Part shown: positions 7,609 through 15,181 of the stretch, in pieces
Layout: each line of letters opens with the position of its first letter
How positions within the stretch are numbered: position 1 is the stretch's first letter
From: Hyphomicrobium sp.
Lineage (GTDB): Bacteria > Pseudomonadota > Alphaproteobacteria > Rhizobiales > Hyphomicrobiaceae
Assembly (NCBI RefSeq): GCF_019744875.1
Contig: NZ_JAIETU010000003.1
Span: 1-64,000, forward strand
Length of the DNA: 64,000 nucleotides
Direction of reading: 5' to 3'
Made by a program: the position numbers and the translations under genes
The notes under the pieces: generated by a model
Databases searched by the model: none
The model's input: the letters and a program-made list of their open reading frames with translations, nothing else
Told to the model about the DNA's origin: nothing

Positions 7609-7865
7609 GCAACCGCCGCCGCAGCAAATACCGACCCAGGCAGGACGATCCTCGCATGTCAGAACCGCGCCCATACAATCTGGACGACCCCGCCGAAGTA
7701 GACCGGCTCCATCACGAGCTTCAAGGCTACATGCGCGTGAGCCTCATGGACGGCACCGACACAGAGGGCCGCGCCCACGCATACGCCGGGCTCTGCGAAT
7801 TCAACCGCAGACGATTTCTCGCCAAGACGGCTCGCGGAACTGACGAGGTGGGAAATGGCAACTAA
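7605..7865 (+). CDS. Phage hypothetical protein, 86 residues
   Basis: A basic N-terminus (S-N-R-R-R-R-S-K-Y-R-P-R) leads into a mostly helical body. Its C-terminal decapeptide (A-R-G-T-D-E-V-G-N-G) is encoded by the first copy of a 30-base direct repeat that also ends the next gene. The start overlaps the upstream stop. No known domain. Confidence 0.5.
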   Translation: MSNRRRSKYRPRQDDPRMSEPRPYNLDDPAEVDRLHHELQGYMRVSLMDGTDTEGRAHAYAGLCEFNRRRFLAKTARGTDEVGNGN

Positions 7866-8097
7866 CCCCAAGATGCTGCCCTGCCCAAAGTGCGGGCTGA
7901 CCGATTTCCTTGAGGTCTACGACTACGACGGCGCGCGGTACGTTGAGTGCAACAACGGGTTCAACAGCACGCCGACACCGCCAGCCAAGACGGCATGCAT
8001 GTACCGGAGCCACCCGGCCGCGACTTCGGCCCGGTTCGCGATCAAATTTCACAACGAAAAGGTCCGCGCTCGCGGAACTGACGAGGTGGGAAATGGC
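7830..8097 (+). repeat. Pair of 30-base direct repeats at gene boundaries
   Basis: Identical 30-base sequences at 7830-7859 and 8068-8097 (both beginning GCTCGCGGAACTGACGAGG and ending GGAAATGGC) cover the end of one gene, the ribosome-binding site and the ATG of the next. They bracket the zinc-ribbon gene between them and look like recombination joints for gene insertion or loss. Confidence 0.9.
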
Positions 8098-8100
8098 TGA
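7855..8100 (+). CDS. Zinc-ribbon protein resembling Lar-type restriction alleviation proteins
   Basis: An 81-residue protein with M-L-P-C-P-K-C-G at the start (C10, C13) and Y-V-E-C-N-N-G in the middle, a layout similar to Lar-like phage zinc ribbons (L-x-P-C-P-x-C-G ... V-x-C ... A-x-x-x-W-N). Lar-type proteins modulate host type I restriction; here the third and fourth ligands and the C-terminal W-N are not clear, so the assignment is tentative. It is bracketed by the 30-base direct repeats. Confidence 0.45.
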   Translation: MATNPKMLPCPKCGLTDFLEVYDYDGARYVECNNGFNSTPTPPAKTACMYRSHPAATSARFAIKFHNEKVRARGTDEVGNG

Positions 8101-8395
8101 GCGCGGTGCCGAGTTTCAATTCGCCGCACACAGCGTCGACGAGTTGCCGCCCGCAGGCGACCAGCAACGCCTCGACGTGCTCGCCGTCTGCATTGCCAAC
8201 CAACAACGAGCCGGATTCGGTGCCTACCTCGACGTGCGAGAGGTGAAGTGCGCCGACTGCGGTGCTTCCGGGTTCAATACGGGCTGGGGGTTCTGGCGGT
8301 TTTCGTGTGGCCTTGAAGTGATGACCGACGGCGAACCTTCCGAACCATGTGGCGCTCTCGGCGCAGACGCCTCAACTGAGGGAGCAGAGAAATGA
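8093..8395 (+). CDS. Small Cys-rich phage protein
   Basis: A 100-residue protein beginning at the ATG inside the second direct-repeat copy. The second half carries V-K-C-A-D-C-G-A-S-G and then S-C-G and E-P-C, a possible zinc ribbon. The first half is helical. Its end (S-T-E-G-A-E-K) is encoded by a segment, ACTGAGGGAGCAG, that recurs at the end of the 6451-7608 gene. No specific function. Confidence 0.5.
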   Translation: MAERGAEFQFAAHSVDELPPAGDQQRLDVLAVCIANQQRAGFGAYLDVREVKCADCGASGFNTGWGFWRFSCGLEVMTDGEPSEPCGALGADASTEGAEK

Positions 8396-8547
8396 TACCG
8401 CCGGAAATCGCTGATCTCGCAGACTTGATTTGGCCGGGCTGGGCGGAGCTTGACGACGAAGCGTCGCGAGAGGTCATCAAAGCAGCCCGTCGCATTCACG
8501 ATGCGGGGTATCGCCCTACCAGCGCAGGGGGGCGGGAGACACCATGA
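8392..8547 (+). CDS. Small phage hypothetical protein, 51 residues
   Basis: Begins M-I-P-P-E-I-A-D-L-A-D-L-I-W-P-G-W and is predicted helical. It overlaps both neighbours by four bases (ATGA), consistent with a coupled operon gene. Similar short proteins with an Arg-Arg-Ile-His-Asp-Ala-Gly-Tyr end occur in phage early operons, but I cannot give a function. Confidence 0.5.
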   Translation: MIPPEIADLADLIWPGWAELDDEASREVIKAARRIHDAGYRPTSAGGRETP

Positions 8548-9197
8548 GCACCGTCGCCGCGCTTTTCGTTGAAACGGATGGCTGCTATTTCGAAATTGAA
8601 GACGTGGCGCCGTGGGACATCGGTCGCGATGCACGCAGATATCGGGGGCCGTATCCGGTTGTGGCGCACCCTCCATGCCAGCGGTGGGGCCGATTTTGGC
8701 ACGGCAGCACACGCAAGCCGCACCAGTTCAAACTCGGAGATGATGACGGTTGCTTTGCGGCAGCGCTCGCTGCGGTGCGCCGCTGGGGTGGCGTTCTTGA
8801 GCACCCAGCGGACAGTCATGCCTGGCGGGCATTCGGCCTCAACCGCCCCGACCGCGGCTCGGGATGGGTTGCTGCGGACTTTCAGGGCGGATGGACCTGC
8901 TGCGTGGAGCAGGGTCACTATGGGCACATGAGCCGCAAGCCCACTTGGCTCTACGCCGCGCACGTCGATTTGCCGGCATTGAACTGGTCGAAGGGTGAAC
9001 AGCGCCTGCACCCAACTGCCCTGGCGCGCTACGGGTACGCGAAGGCGCGTCGCATCGGCATGACCGCCATGGTTGGCGGCAAGGACAAAACCAAAATCCG
9101 CAACGCCACACCGATTGAGTTTCGGGACGTGCTTCTGGCGATAGCCCGCTCAGCGCAGAAATCCGAAGTGACCCTCCCGGATCTGGAGACGACCTGA
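8544..9197 (+). CDS. PPCQ-motif, DNA-methyltransferase-like phage protein
   Basis: A 217-residue protein with V-V-A-H-P-P-C-Q-R-W-G at residues 39-49, similar to the P-P-C-Q catalytic loop of cytosine-C5 methyltransferases, and V-L-E-H-P-A-D-S around residue 85, in the place of their E-N-V/E-N-P motif. A long conserved-looking segment (G-G-W-T-C-C-V-E-Q-G-H-Y-G-H) follows. The usual SAM-binding motif I (F-x-G-x-G) is not evident, so it may bind another cofactor or be a distinct base-modifying enzyme. It is followed by an ASCH-like gene. Methyltransferase kinship is an inference from two short motifs. Confidence 0.5.
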   Translation: MSTVAALFVETDGCYFEIEDVAPWDIGRDARRYRGPYPVVAHPPCQRWGRFWHGSTRKPHQFKLGDDDGCFAAALAAVRRWGGVLEHPADSHAWRAFGLNRPDRGSGWVAADFQGGWTCCVEQGHYGHMSRKPTWLYAAHVDLPALNWSKGEQRLHPTALARYGYAKARRIGMTAMVGGKDKTKIRNATPIEFRDVLLAIARSAQKSEVTLPDLETT

Positions 9198-9499
9198 AAT
9201 GAGCACCGCCCCGGAGAAAAACCTATTCATCCCGCTCCGCCACTATTGGTTCTGGGCCTTTGATACCCATTCGAAGGACACGGAATACCGCGCCTATGGT
9301 CCGCGGTGGAATGAGCGAACCTGTCGTGTTGGCAGGCGCGCGACGCTCTCGCTTGGCTACAGCGGTCCTCGCATGGAGCGGGTCATTTCATCGTTTCGCG
9401 TGCTGGACTGGTCAGACGCGCCACCCGAAGCGCAGGACATCTATCCACTCGCCACCCACATCGCTGCAATCGGCTTGGCGACCCTCCCGGATCTGGAGA
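9170..9499 (+). repeat. Pair of 20-base direct repeats at gene ends
   Basis: The same 20 bases (GACCCTCCCGGATCTGGAGA) occur at 9170-9189 and 9480-9499, each forming the last codons of a gene (T-L-P-D-L-E). They bracket the ASCH-like gene exactly as the 30-base pair upstream brackets a zinc-ribbon gene. Confidence 0.9.
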
Positions 9500-9510
9500 A
9501 CGTGGAATGA
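9199..9510 (+). CDS. ASCH-like small phage protein
   Basis: A 103-residue protein: L-R-x-Y-W-F-W-A-F-D-T-H-S-K-D-T-E-Y-R, then G-P-R-W-N-E-R and a G-R-R-A-T-L-S-L-G-Y segment. This matches the pattern of ASCH/PUA-like folds (a hydrophobic strand, K-x-x-E-x-R and a G-x-x-x-x-x-S turn), which bind RNA or modified bases. Position next to a methyltransferase-like gene is suggestive of nucleic-acid modification. The ATG lies right behind the upstream stop. Confidence 0.55.
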   Translation: MSTAPEKNLFIPLRHYWFWAFDTHSKDTEYRAYGPRWNERTCRVGRRATLSLGYSGPRMERVISSFRVLDWSDAPPEAQDIYPLATHIAAIGLATLPDLENVE

Positions 9511-9836
9511 ACAAGCTCCTCGACATTGAGGAAGTCGCCAGCATTTTGCGGGTCAGCATCAAGACCGTAAAGCGGCTGCCGATTCAGTTCTCGCGGGTCG
9601 GGCGGTTCCGGCGGTACGATCTCAGGGACATCGAAGCTTATCGGAAGGACGCGATCGAGCCATGTCCATCTACAAACGCCCAGGATCGCCGTACTGGTAC
9701 TCGGAGATCATTGTCAGGGGGCATCGGTCTATCCGAAGCACTCGCACAACATCCCGCCGCGACGCAGAGGCGTTCGACAGAGAGCACCGGAAAGAAATCA
9801 CAGCTCGCGCCGGAAAACCAAAACGGGCGAGCCTGA
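9507..9836 (+). CDS. MerR-like excisionase, overlapping the integrase gene
   Basis: The first 50 residues form a winged-helix of the excisionase type: L-L-D-I-E-E-V-A-S-I-L-R-V-S-x-K-T-V-K-R, then F-S-R-V-G-R-F-R-R-Y-D-L-R-D-I-E-A-Y. Such proteins bend DNA at att sites and direct the integrase to excision. After residue 52 the frame continues for 175 bases inside the integrase gene, giving a Ser/Gln/Arg-rich low-complexity tail. Start ATG 9507 overlaps the upstream stop. The tail may be translated or the protein may be shortened by other means; the N-terminal call is firm. Confidence 0.75.
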   Translation: MNKLLDIEEVASILRVSIKTVKRLPIQFSRVGRFRRYDLRDIEAYRKDAIEPCPSTNAQDRRTGTRRSLSGGIGLSEALAQHPAATQRRSTESTGKKSQLAPENQNGRA

Positions 9837-10675
9837 CGCTGGACGAAGGATGCGGACGCTACTGGATCGAAAAGGGGAAAAATCTTGGCTGGGCCGAACA
9901 CGTCAAAAGACACCTCAAGTGGATTGTTGCCAGCGGCGGTCCGGATCTCATTCTGGCCGCCTACGGGACCAGCGACGTCGGGCAGCTTGTTGCTTACCGC
10001 GCCGCTCAAGGCGCGGGAGCGAGCGGCATTAATCGAACACTTGCGGTCTGCCGCCAAGTCCTGGGTCGCGCGCAAAAGGCGTGGGGCATTGAAATCCAGC
10101 ACATCGACTGGAAAGCCCACTGGCAGAAAGAGCCCAAAGGGCGCGTCCGCTGGCTCACGCTCGCGGAAGTCGTCCGGCTCTGCTCGTTCCTCCCGCACCA
10201 CATCCGCCTCGCGGTCGAGTGGTCGGTCTACACGGGCTGCCGGCGCGAAGAAACCTTCGGCCTGAAATGGACCGCCGTGGGCTTGGAGCGCGGGGCTGTG
10301 GAAGTCGAGGGGAAGACCGGCAAGCGCACCGTCTGGCTCTCCGCGGAGACGCGGGCCATCATCGAGCAGTGCGACCGGAGCCAGGTCTACGTGTTCGACC
10401 GGACCAACTGGCGGAAGCACTGGGAGGCGGCGCGAAAGGCGGCGGGCATCACCAATTTCCGCTGGCACGATCTCAGGCACACGCACGCCACGTGGCTGCG
10501 CCAGGGCGGCGCTCCGCTCGAGATCGTGGCGCGGTCGCTGGGACACTCAACGATCGCCGTCACGCAGCGGTACGCGCATGTGGACGACCGGGAAGTGAAG
10601 GATGCTCTCCGGGCACTGCCGAGCCTGTCGGAGGCGAGCGGGAACGTGGTGCCGATGAAGGGGAAAAAAAGCTAG
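9662..10675 (+). CDS. int: Tyrosine-recombinase integrase
   Basis: A 337-residue phage-type integrase. The catalytic set is complete: Arg in Y-T-G-C-R-R-E-E (R194), Lys in the beta-hairpin G-K-T-G-K-R (K218/K221), H-D-L-R (H269, R272), His in L-G-H-S (H295) and the nucleophile in T-Q-R-Y-A-H-V (Y304). The N-terminal region is a typical arm-binding domain and residues 55-140 the core-binding SAM-like domain. It is the last gene of the element and reads towards the tRNA-Lys fragment 93 bases downstream, which is the expected attachment site. Confidence 0.95.
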   Translation: MSIYKRPGSPYWYSEIIVRGHRSIRSTRTTSRRDAEAFDREHRKEITARAGKPKRASLTLDEGCGRYWIEKGKNLGWAEHVKRHLKWIVASGGPDLILAAYGTSDVGQLVAYRAAQGAGASGINRTLAVCRQVLGRAQKAWGIEIQHIDWKAHWQKEPKGRVRWLTLAEVVRLCSFLPHHIRLAVEWSVYTGCRREETFGLKWTAVGLERGAVEVEGKTGKRTVWLSAETRAIIEQCDRSQVYVFDRTNWRKHWEAARKAAGITNFRWHDLRHTHATWLRQGGAPLEIVARSLGHSTIAVTQRYAHVDDREVKDALRALPSLSEASGNVVPMKGKKS

Positions 10676-10767
10676 GGAATCACGCGCTCCGATGCAGCGA
10701 TCCCCGACAATCGTCACCGACAGTGTTTAATTCGCGTTGAAAGTGTTATATATTATGCCAATTGGCT

Positions 10768-10809
10768 CATGATTAAAAGTCACGTGCTCTACCGCTGAGC
10801 TACCGGCCC
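10768..10809 (-). tRNA. 5' half of tRNA-Lys(TTT) at the element boundary (partial)
   Basis: On the minus strand the sequence reads as the first 42 bases of a tRNA: acceptor 5' strand GGGCCGG, a D-arm with GCTCAGCGGTAGAGC, and an anticodon arm whose 5-bp stem (CGTGA/TCATG with one G-T pair) closes the loop CTTTTAA, anticodon TTT for lysine. Beyond the anticodon stem the sequence becomes AT-rich and shows no variable loop, T-arm or 3' acceptor. The chromosome lies to the right and the integrated element to the left, so this is the attR-type junction with the recombination core near the anticodon loop. Confidence 0.8.
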
Positions 10810-11066
10810 ACAGCCGCGCAGCGCGGAGTGCCCCCCGCGGACGCCAATCATGGAGTGCGCTTTCTAAGGGCGGTCCCGCGGCGGGTCAAGGCGAGGCGCA
10901 AGCGGAAGCCGAGATGTCACGGGAAAGCACTTTCCTCCGCCCGGATCCGCCCCCGAAGGCGCCCTGCACACACCCCAATCGCGCTCCCGGAAAAATGCCG
11001 CGTCTCAAACCGGCGTCCTTGGTCTAAGAGAGGGCACCTCGCTCACCTGGTGCGATTTCCGGTGCC

Positions 11067-12005
11067 ATGACAACCACCACGCCGACCCACCCCCCCGAGA
11101 CCGCGCGCGACCGCCTAAAAGCCATCGGCCTGATGGTGGCCGCGGTCGTGCTGTTCTCCGGCCTCGACACCGCCGCCAAGTACCTCGTCACGCGCGAAGG
11201 CTTGTCAGTGGCGCAGGTCGTGTGGTCGCGCTTCATTGTGCAGTTCGTGCTTTTGCTGGTGTTGTTGCCGGCCTTCGGCATCATGAGCGCCAAGGCTCTG
11301 TTCACGACCAACCGCTTAGGCCTGCAGATGGCCCGCTCGGTGCTGATGGTCGGCACCACGGCTTTCAACTTCCTGGCCCTCGAGCATCTTCGTCTCGACC
11401 AGACGATCACGATTGTCTTTCTCGCTCCGCTCGTCGTCGCCCTGCTCGCCGGCCCGCTGCTCGGCGAGTGGGTGGGAAAACGCAGACTGATCGCGATCCT
11501 CGTCGGCTTCATCGGCGTCGTCATTGCCGTGCGCCCGGGCCTCGGCGCCGTACCGCCCGCCGTGCTCTATGCCTTCGCGGCGATGGCGGTCTATGCCCTG
11601 TTCATGCTGCTCACGCGCTACATGGCCCACCTCGACCCGCCGCTGGTCACGCTCTTCTATTCGATGTTCGTCGGCACCTTTGCGGGCGCGCCGTTCGCCT
11701 TCGCGTCGTGGAGCACGCCGCCTGACACCCTTTCGTGTGTGCTGCTGGCTTCGCTCGGCGTCCTCGGCGGAACGGGGCACTGGTTGTTTCTGCACGCCTA
11801 TCGCCTGGCGCCCGCCTCCGCCATCGCGCCGTTTCTGTACATGCAGATCTTGAGCATGGTCGCGTTCGGATTTGCCGTGTTCGGCGACCTTCCCGACGCC
11901 TGGACGCTCGCCGGCGCATCGCTCATCGTCGCGTCCGGCGTCTACCTCGTGCAGCGTGAGCGCCGCCTCGCCCGCGAGATGGCTGACGCCGCCCCGCTGG
12001 CGTAG
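11067..12005 (+). CDS. EamA/DMT-family transporter
   Basis: A 312-residue membrane protein with about ten hydrophobic helices in two repeated EamA halves. The family includes exporters of amino acids and other small metabolites; the substrate cannot be read from sequence. Motifs typical of the fold include R-x-x-x-x-x-x-x-x-A-F-N-F-L-A-L-E-H in the first half and G-x-x-G-H-W-L-F-L-H-A-Y in the second. It is the first intact chromosomal gene right of the prophage attachment site; the 250 bases before it show no other gene. Confidence 0.85.
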   Translation: MTTTTPTHPPETARDRLKAIGLMVAAVVLFSGLDTAAKYLVTREGLSVAQVVWSRFIVQFVLLLVLLPAFGIMSAKALFTTNRLGLQMARSVLMVGTTAFNFLALEHLRLDQTITIVFLAPLVVALLAGPLLGEWVGKRRLIAILVGFIGVVIAVRPGLGAVPPAVLYAFAAMAVYALFMLLTRYMAHLDPPLVTLFYSMFVGTFAGAPFAFASWSTPPDTLSCVLLASLGVLGGTGHWLFLHAYRLAPASAIAPFLYMQILSMVAFGFAVFGDLPDAWTLAGASLIVASGVYLVQRERRLAREMADAAPLA

Positions 12006-12021
12006 ACGGCGGTCGACTGCG

Positions 12022-12231
12022 TCAGCACTGGCGTCCGACGGCGCGGCGCGCCACGCAACCTGCGACCAGCCCGCCGAGCTGAGCGGCATCCTTCGCGGTC
12101 TGCTTGGCGTGGCGCGCGCCATTCTTGACGGTGCCCTTGACGACATCGGTGAGGAAGCCGGCCTGGGCGCCCACGGGAAGGGACAAGGCGGCAGCGGCAA
12201 GAACCAGTACGGCAAGGCGAGTACGGCGCAT
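12022..12231 (-). CDS. Small secreted protein, 69 residues
   Basis: MRRTRLAVLVLAAAALSL begins a clear signal peptide with cleavage near A-Q-A-G (about residue 24). The mature part is short and basic (K-N-G-A-R-H-A-K-Q-T-A-K-D) with a single Cys at position 59 and another at the end. The longer reading of this frame lacks a signal, so I use the internal ATG at 12231. Family not recognised. Confidence 0.6.
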   Translation of the reverse strand: MRRTRLAVLVLAAAALSLPVGAQAGFLTDVVKGTVKNGARHAKQTAKDAAQLGGLVAGCVARRAVGRQC

Positions 12232-12335
12232 AAGGGCGTCTCCCAGTTTTCCCGAGCGCGCCGGATTGGCGCCTCGCTGGGAGGCGTATGACATTTGCAA
12301 TCCTGTCCCGCAGTTCTCTGCGAAACACGCGATTA

Positions 12336-13520
12336 TCAAGTCGTCGTCTTTGGAGCCACGACGCGCGCTTTCGTCTCGTCCGCCCAGGCCTCGAAACGGC
12401 CGTCCTCGATCGCCGCACGCATGCCCGCCATGAGTTCCTGATAGAACACCGTATTGATCCACGAGAGGATCATCGCGCCGAGATACTCCCCGGACCGCAT
12501 CAGGTGGTGCAGATACGCGCGCGAATACTCGCGCGCCGCCGGACACGTGCTTTGCAGGTCGAGCGGCCGGGAATCGTCGGCGTGCACGGCGTTGCGCAGG
12601 TTGACCGGCCCCTCCCACGTGTATGCGAGCCCATGGCGCCCGTTACGCGTCGGCAGCACGCAATCGAACATGTCGATGCCGCGACGCACCGCTTCGATCA
12701 GATCGAGCGGCGTGCCGACGCCCATGAGGTAACGCGGCTTCTCCTGCGGCAGGAACGGCAGCGTGGCATCGAGCGTCGCGAGCATCAGCTCATGGCCCTC
12801 GCCGACCGCAAGCCCGCCGACCGCATAGCCCTCGAGATCCATACCGACCAGCGCCTCAGCCGACCGCCGCCGCAGTTCTGCGTCGATGCCGCCCTGCACG
12901 ATGCCGAACAGCGCTTGCCCCGGCCCCGCGCCACCGCTTGCCCGTTGCGCGAGGAACGCATTGCGCGACCGCTCGGCCCAGCGCAGCGACAGCTCCATCG
13001 CGCGCTCGACCTCCTTGCGCTCGGCCGGCAGCTCGATGCACTCGTCGAACTGCATCTGGATGTCGGAGCCGAGCAGGCACTGGATTTCGATCGAGCGCTC
13101 CGGCGTCAGCATGTGGCGCGATCCGTCGAGATGCGACTGGAACAGAGCGCCTTCCTCGGTGATCTTGCGGATCTTCGACAGGCTCATGACCTGGAACCCG
13201 CCCGAGTCCGTCAGGATCGGCTTCTCCCAGCGCATGAACGTGTGCAGCCCGCCGAGCTTCGCCACGCGCTCGGCGCCGGGGCGCAGCATGAGGTGATAGG
13301 TGTTGCCGAGCAGGATGTCCGCGCCCGCATCCCGCACCTGCTCCGGATAAAGCGCCTTCACCGTCGCAACCGTGCCCACCGGCATGAACGCGGGCGTGCG
13401 GATGACGCCGCGCGGCGTCACGATCTCGCCGCGCCGTGCCAGGCCATCGCGGCCGAGCGGACGGTAGTGAAACGCGCCGTTCTTGGTGGCGGCCGTGTCG
13501 GTCGTCGACGTGTCAGTCAT
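12336..13520 (-). CDS. tgt: tRNA-guanine transglycosylase (queuosine), zinc site degenerate
   Basis: A 394-residue Tgt, which exchanges the guanine at the wobble position of GUN-anticodon tRNAs for preQ1. The catalytic residues are present: D105 in T-D-S-G-G-F-Q-V and D286 in [10 protein letters not shown], as are G-G-L-A-V-G-E-G (236-243). The zinc site is not: where the family has Cys-x-Cys-x2-Cys this protein has S324, C326 and A329 ([12 protein letters not shown]), and the fourth ligand, His of the H-N-x-x-F-Y-Q motif, is Ile355. The start is M-T-D-T-S at 13520; a longer in-frame reading overlaps the small upstream gene. Forms a cluster with queA. Confidence 0.9.
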   Translation of the reverse strand: MTDTSTTDTAATKNGAFHYRPLGRDGLARRGEIVTPRGVIRTPAFMPVGTVATVKALYPEQVRDAGADILLGNTYHLMLRPGAERVAKLGGLHTFMRWEKPILTDSGGFQVMSLSKIRKITEEGALFQSHLDGSRHMLTPERSIEIQCLLGSDIQMQFDECIELPAERKEVERAMELSLRWAERSRNAFLAQRASGGAGPGQALFGIVQGGIDAELRRRSAEALVGMDLEGYAVGGLAVGEGHELMLATLDATLPFLPQEKPRYLMGVGTPLDLIEAVRRGIDMFDCVLPTRNGRHGLAYTWEGPVNLRNAVHADDSRPLDLQSTCPAAREYSRAYLHHLMRSGEYLGAMILSWINTVFYQELMAGMRAAIEDGRFEAWADETKARVVAPKTTT

Positions 13521-13782
13521 TGTAGTCCTTGTCGAGAACGGGCGCATGAGGCGCTTGGGCGTCGAGTGAGGCGCGATAGCGAATGCACCCGCGCATGAAT
13601 TTCTCCCACGGCGGAACGGCGATCGCGGGATCGGTTTTCTCCGGCAACAGATCCCAGAGCGCCGGGTGATGCCAGCAGAGGTCGTGCCCCGTGCTGTCAC
13701 GATGGGTGCGAATGGCAGCACGCAGCTTGCGCACCTCCGCCACCAATACGGCCCGCTCCATCGTCTCCAGGTCGTCATCCAT
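13513..13782 (-). CDS. Conserved-type hypothetical protein between queA and tgt
   Basis: An 89-residue protein, helical at the start ([17 protein letters not shown]), then [13 protein letters not shown] and a [12 protein letters not shown] segment. It overlaps queA by eight bases at one end and tgt by eight at the other, so it is probably co-translated with the queuosine genes. The Cys-x-His-His cluster could bind metal. Function unknown. Confidence 0.7.
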   Translation of the reverse strand: MDDDLETMERAVLVAEVRKLRAAIRTHRDSTGHDLCWHHPALWDLLPEKTDPAIAVPPWEKFMRGCIRYRASLDAQAPHAPVLDKDYND

Positions 13783-14890
13783 GATCGGCCTCCTCGGCTC
13801 TGAACAGAAGCGACGCATCGCCATACGAGTAGAACCGGTAGTCCGACGCGACCGCGTGCGCATACGCTGCCTTCATCGTCTGAAGCCCCGCAAAGGCCGA
13901 CACCAGCATGAACAGCGTCGAGCGCGGAAGATGGAAGTTGGTCATCAGCACGTCGACGGCACGGAAACGATAGCCCGGAGTGATGAAGATCGCGGTGTCG
14001 CCCGAGAACGGCTGGATTTTTCCGTCTGCCGACGCCGCGCTTTCGAGAATGCGCAGCGACGTCGTCCCCGCCGCAACGATCCGCCCGCCCCTTGCCCGCA
14101 CGGCGTTGAGCGCATCCGCCGTTGCCGCCGAGACCTCACCCCACTCCGAGTGCATCTTGTGATCGGCGGTGTCGTCCACCTTGACCGGAAGAAACGTCCC
14201 GGCACCCACGTGCAGCGTCACGAAGTGCCGCGAGATCCCGCGCGCATCGAGCGCCGCAAACACACCCGGCGTAAAATGAAGTCCCGCCGTGGGCGCTGCC
14301 ACCGCGCCGTCGCGCGCCGCATAGATCGTCTGATAGGTGTCGCGGTCGCGCGCGTCCGGCGCACGCCGCCCAGCGATGTACGGCGGCAGCGGCATCGATC
14401 CGACGCCCTGGATCGCGAAATCGAGATCGGGCCCCGAGAGGTCGAACATCAGCTCGACTTCGCCCGCGTCGAGCTTATCCGAAACAGTCGCGCCGAGCGC
14501 CGACATGAGGCACGCGCCGTCCGTCTCCGCGCCGAACCGCAGCCGGTCTCCAACGACCAGCCGCTTGGCGGGGCGCGCCAGCGCACGCCAGCGGCAATCG
14601 TCCACACGCCGCAGCAGGTTGAACGAAACGCGCGACGCGACCTCGTTGCGCACGCGCACACCGTCGAGCGCCGCCGGGATCACACGCGTATCGTTGAACA
14701 CAATGGCATCGCCCGGCCGCAACAGGTCCGCGAGATCGCGGACGGACCTGTCTTGAAGGACGCCCGGACCATCTCCTGCGGCCCCGCGCGCCGGATCGAC
14801 CACGAGCAGCCGCGCGCTGTCACGCGGCTCCGCCGGATGAAGCGCGATACGGTCCTCGGGAAGATCGAATTCGAAAAGATCGGTACGCAT
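13775..14890 (-). CDS. queA: S-adenosylmethionine:tRNA ribosyltransferase-isomerase
   Basis: A 371-residue QueA, converting preQ1 on tRNA to epoxyqueuosine with SAM as ribosyl donor. It starts [16 protein letters not shown] (family start D-F-D-L-P-x-x-L-I-A), and has the conserved [20 protein letters not shown] and [14 protein letters not shown] segments. The ATG at 14890 is chosen over the one at 14902 because it gives the usual family N-terminus. First gene of the queA-small ORF-tgt cluster. Confidence 0.95.
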   Translation of the reverse strand: MRTDLFEFDLPEDRIALHPAEPRDSARLLVVDPARGAAGDGPGVLQDRSVRDLADLLRPGDAIVFNDTRVIPAALDGVRVRNEVASRVSFNLLRRVDDCRWRALARPAKRLVVGDRLRFGAETDGACLMSALGATVSDKLDAGEVELMFDLSGPDLDFAIQGVGSMPLPPYIAGRRAPDARDRDTYQTIYAARDGAVAAPTAGLHFTPGVFAALDARGISRHFVTLHVGAGTFLPVKVDDTADHKMHSEWGEVSAATADALNAVRARGGRIVAAGTTSLRILESAASADGKIQPFSGDTAIFITPGYRFRAVDVLMTNFHLPRSTLFMLVSAFAGLQTMKAAYAHAVASDYRFYSYGDASLLFRAEEADHG

Positions 14891-14984
14891 GGCGCCTCTC
14901 ATAGCGCCATTCCGTGGGTCTCAGGAACCCCGGAGGCAAGGCAGCGTTTATTCAGCGCACCCATTGCCGAGCTGGAGCGCCGCA

Positions 14985-15158
14985 GTGCCCGATCCGAACA
15001 AACCGAAACGGTCGCCTACCGACCCCGACCCGCACACGCCGCCCGAGCCGGTGAGCCCCGATCCGACGCAAGCCCCGGTGCCCCCACCGGATGACCAGCC
15101 GCCGGACCCCAAAATCGAGCCGCCCCCCGGCTCCGAGCAGCCGCCGAAGTGGGCGTGA
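14985..15158 (+). CDS. Proline-rich small protein
   Basis: From GTG 14985 a 57-residue frame is dominated by Pro, Asp, Glu and Lys (P-D-P-N-K-P-K-R-S-P-T-D-P-D-P), with no hydrophobic segment, and would be disordered. The composition is unlike a random frame, but short proline-rich frames arise easily in GC-rich DNA, so support is modest. Confidence 0.4.
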   Translation: MPDPNKPKRSPTDPDPHTPPEPVSPDPTQAPVPPPDDQPPDPKIEPPPGSEQPPKWA

Positions 15159-15181
15159 CGCACCGATCGGAGACTGGACGC

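Noticed and set aside
12288-13598. 436-codon plus-strand frame over tgt
   Set aside because: Antisense shadow of tgt, rich in Arg/His/Ala with no domain.
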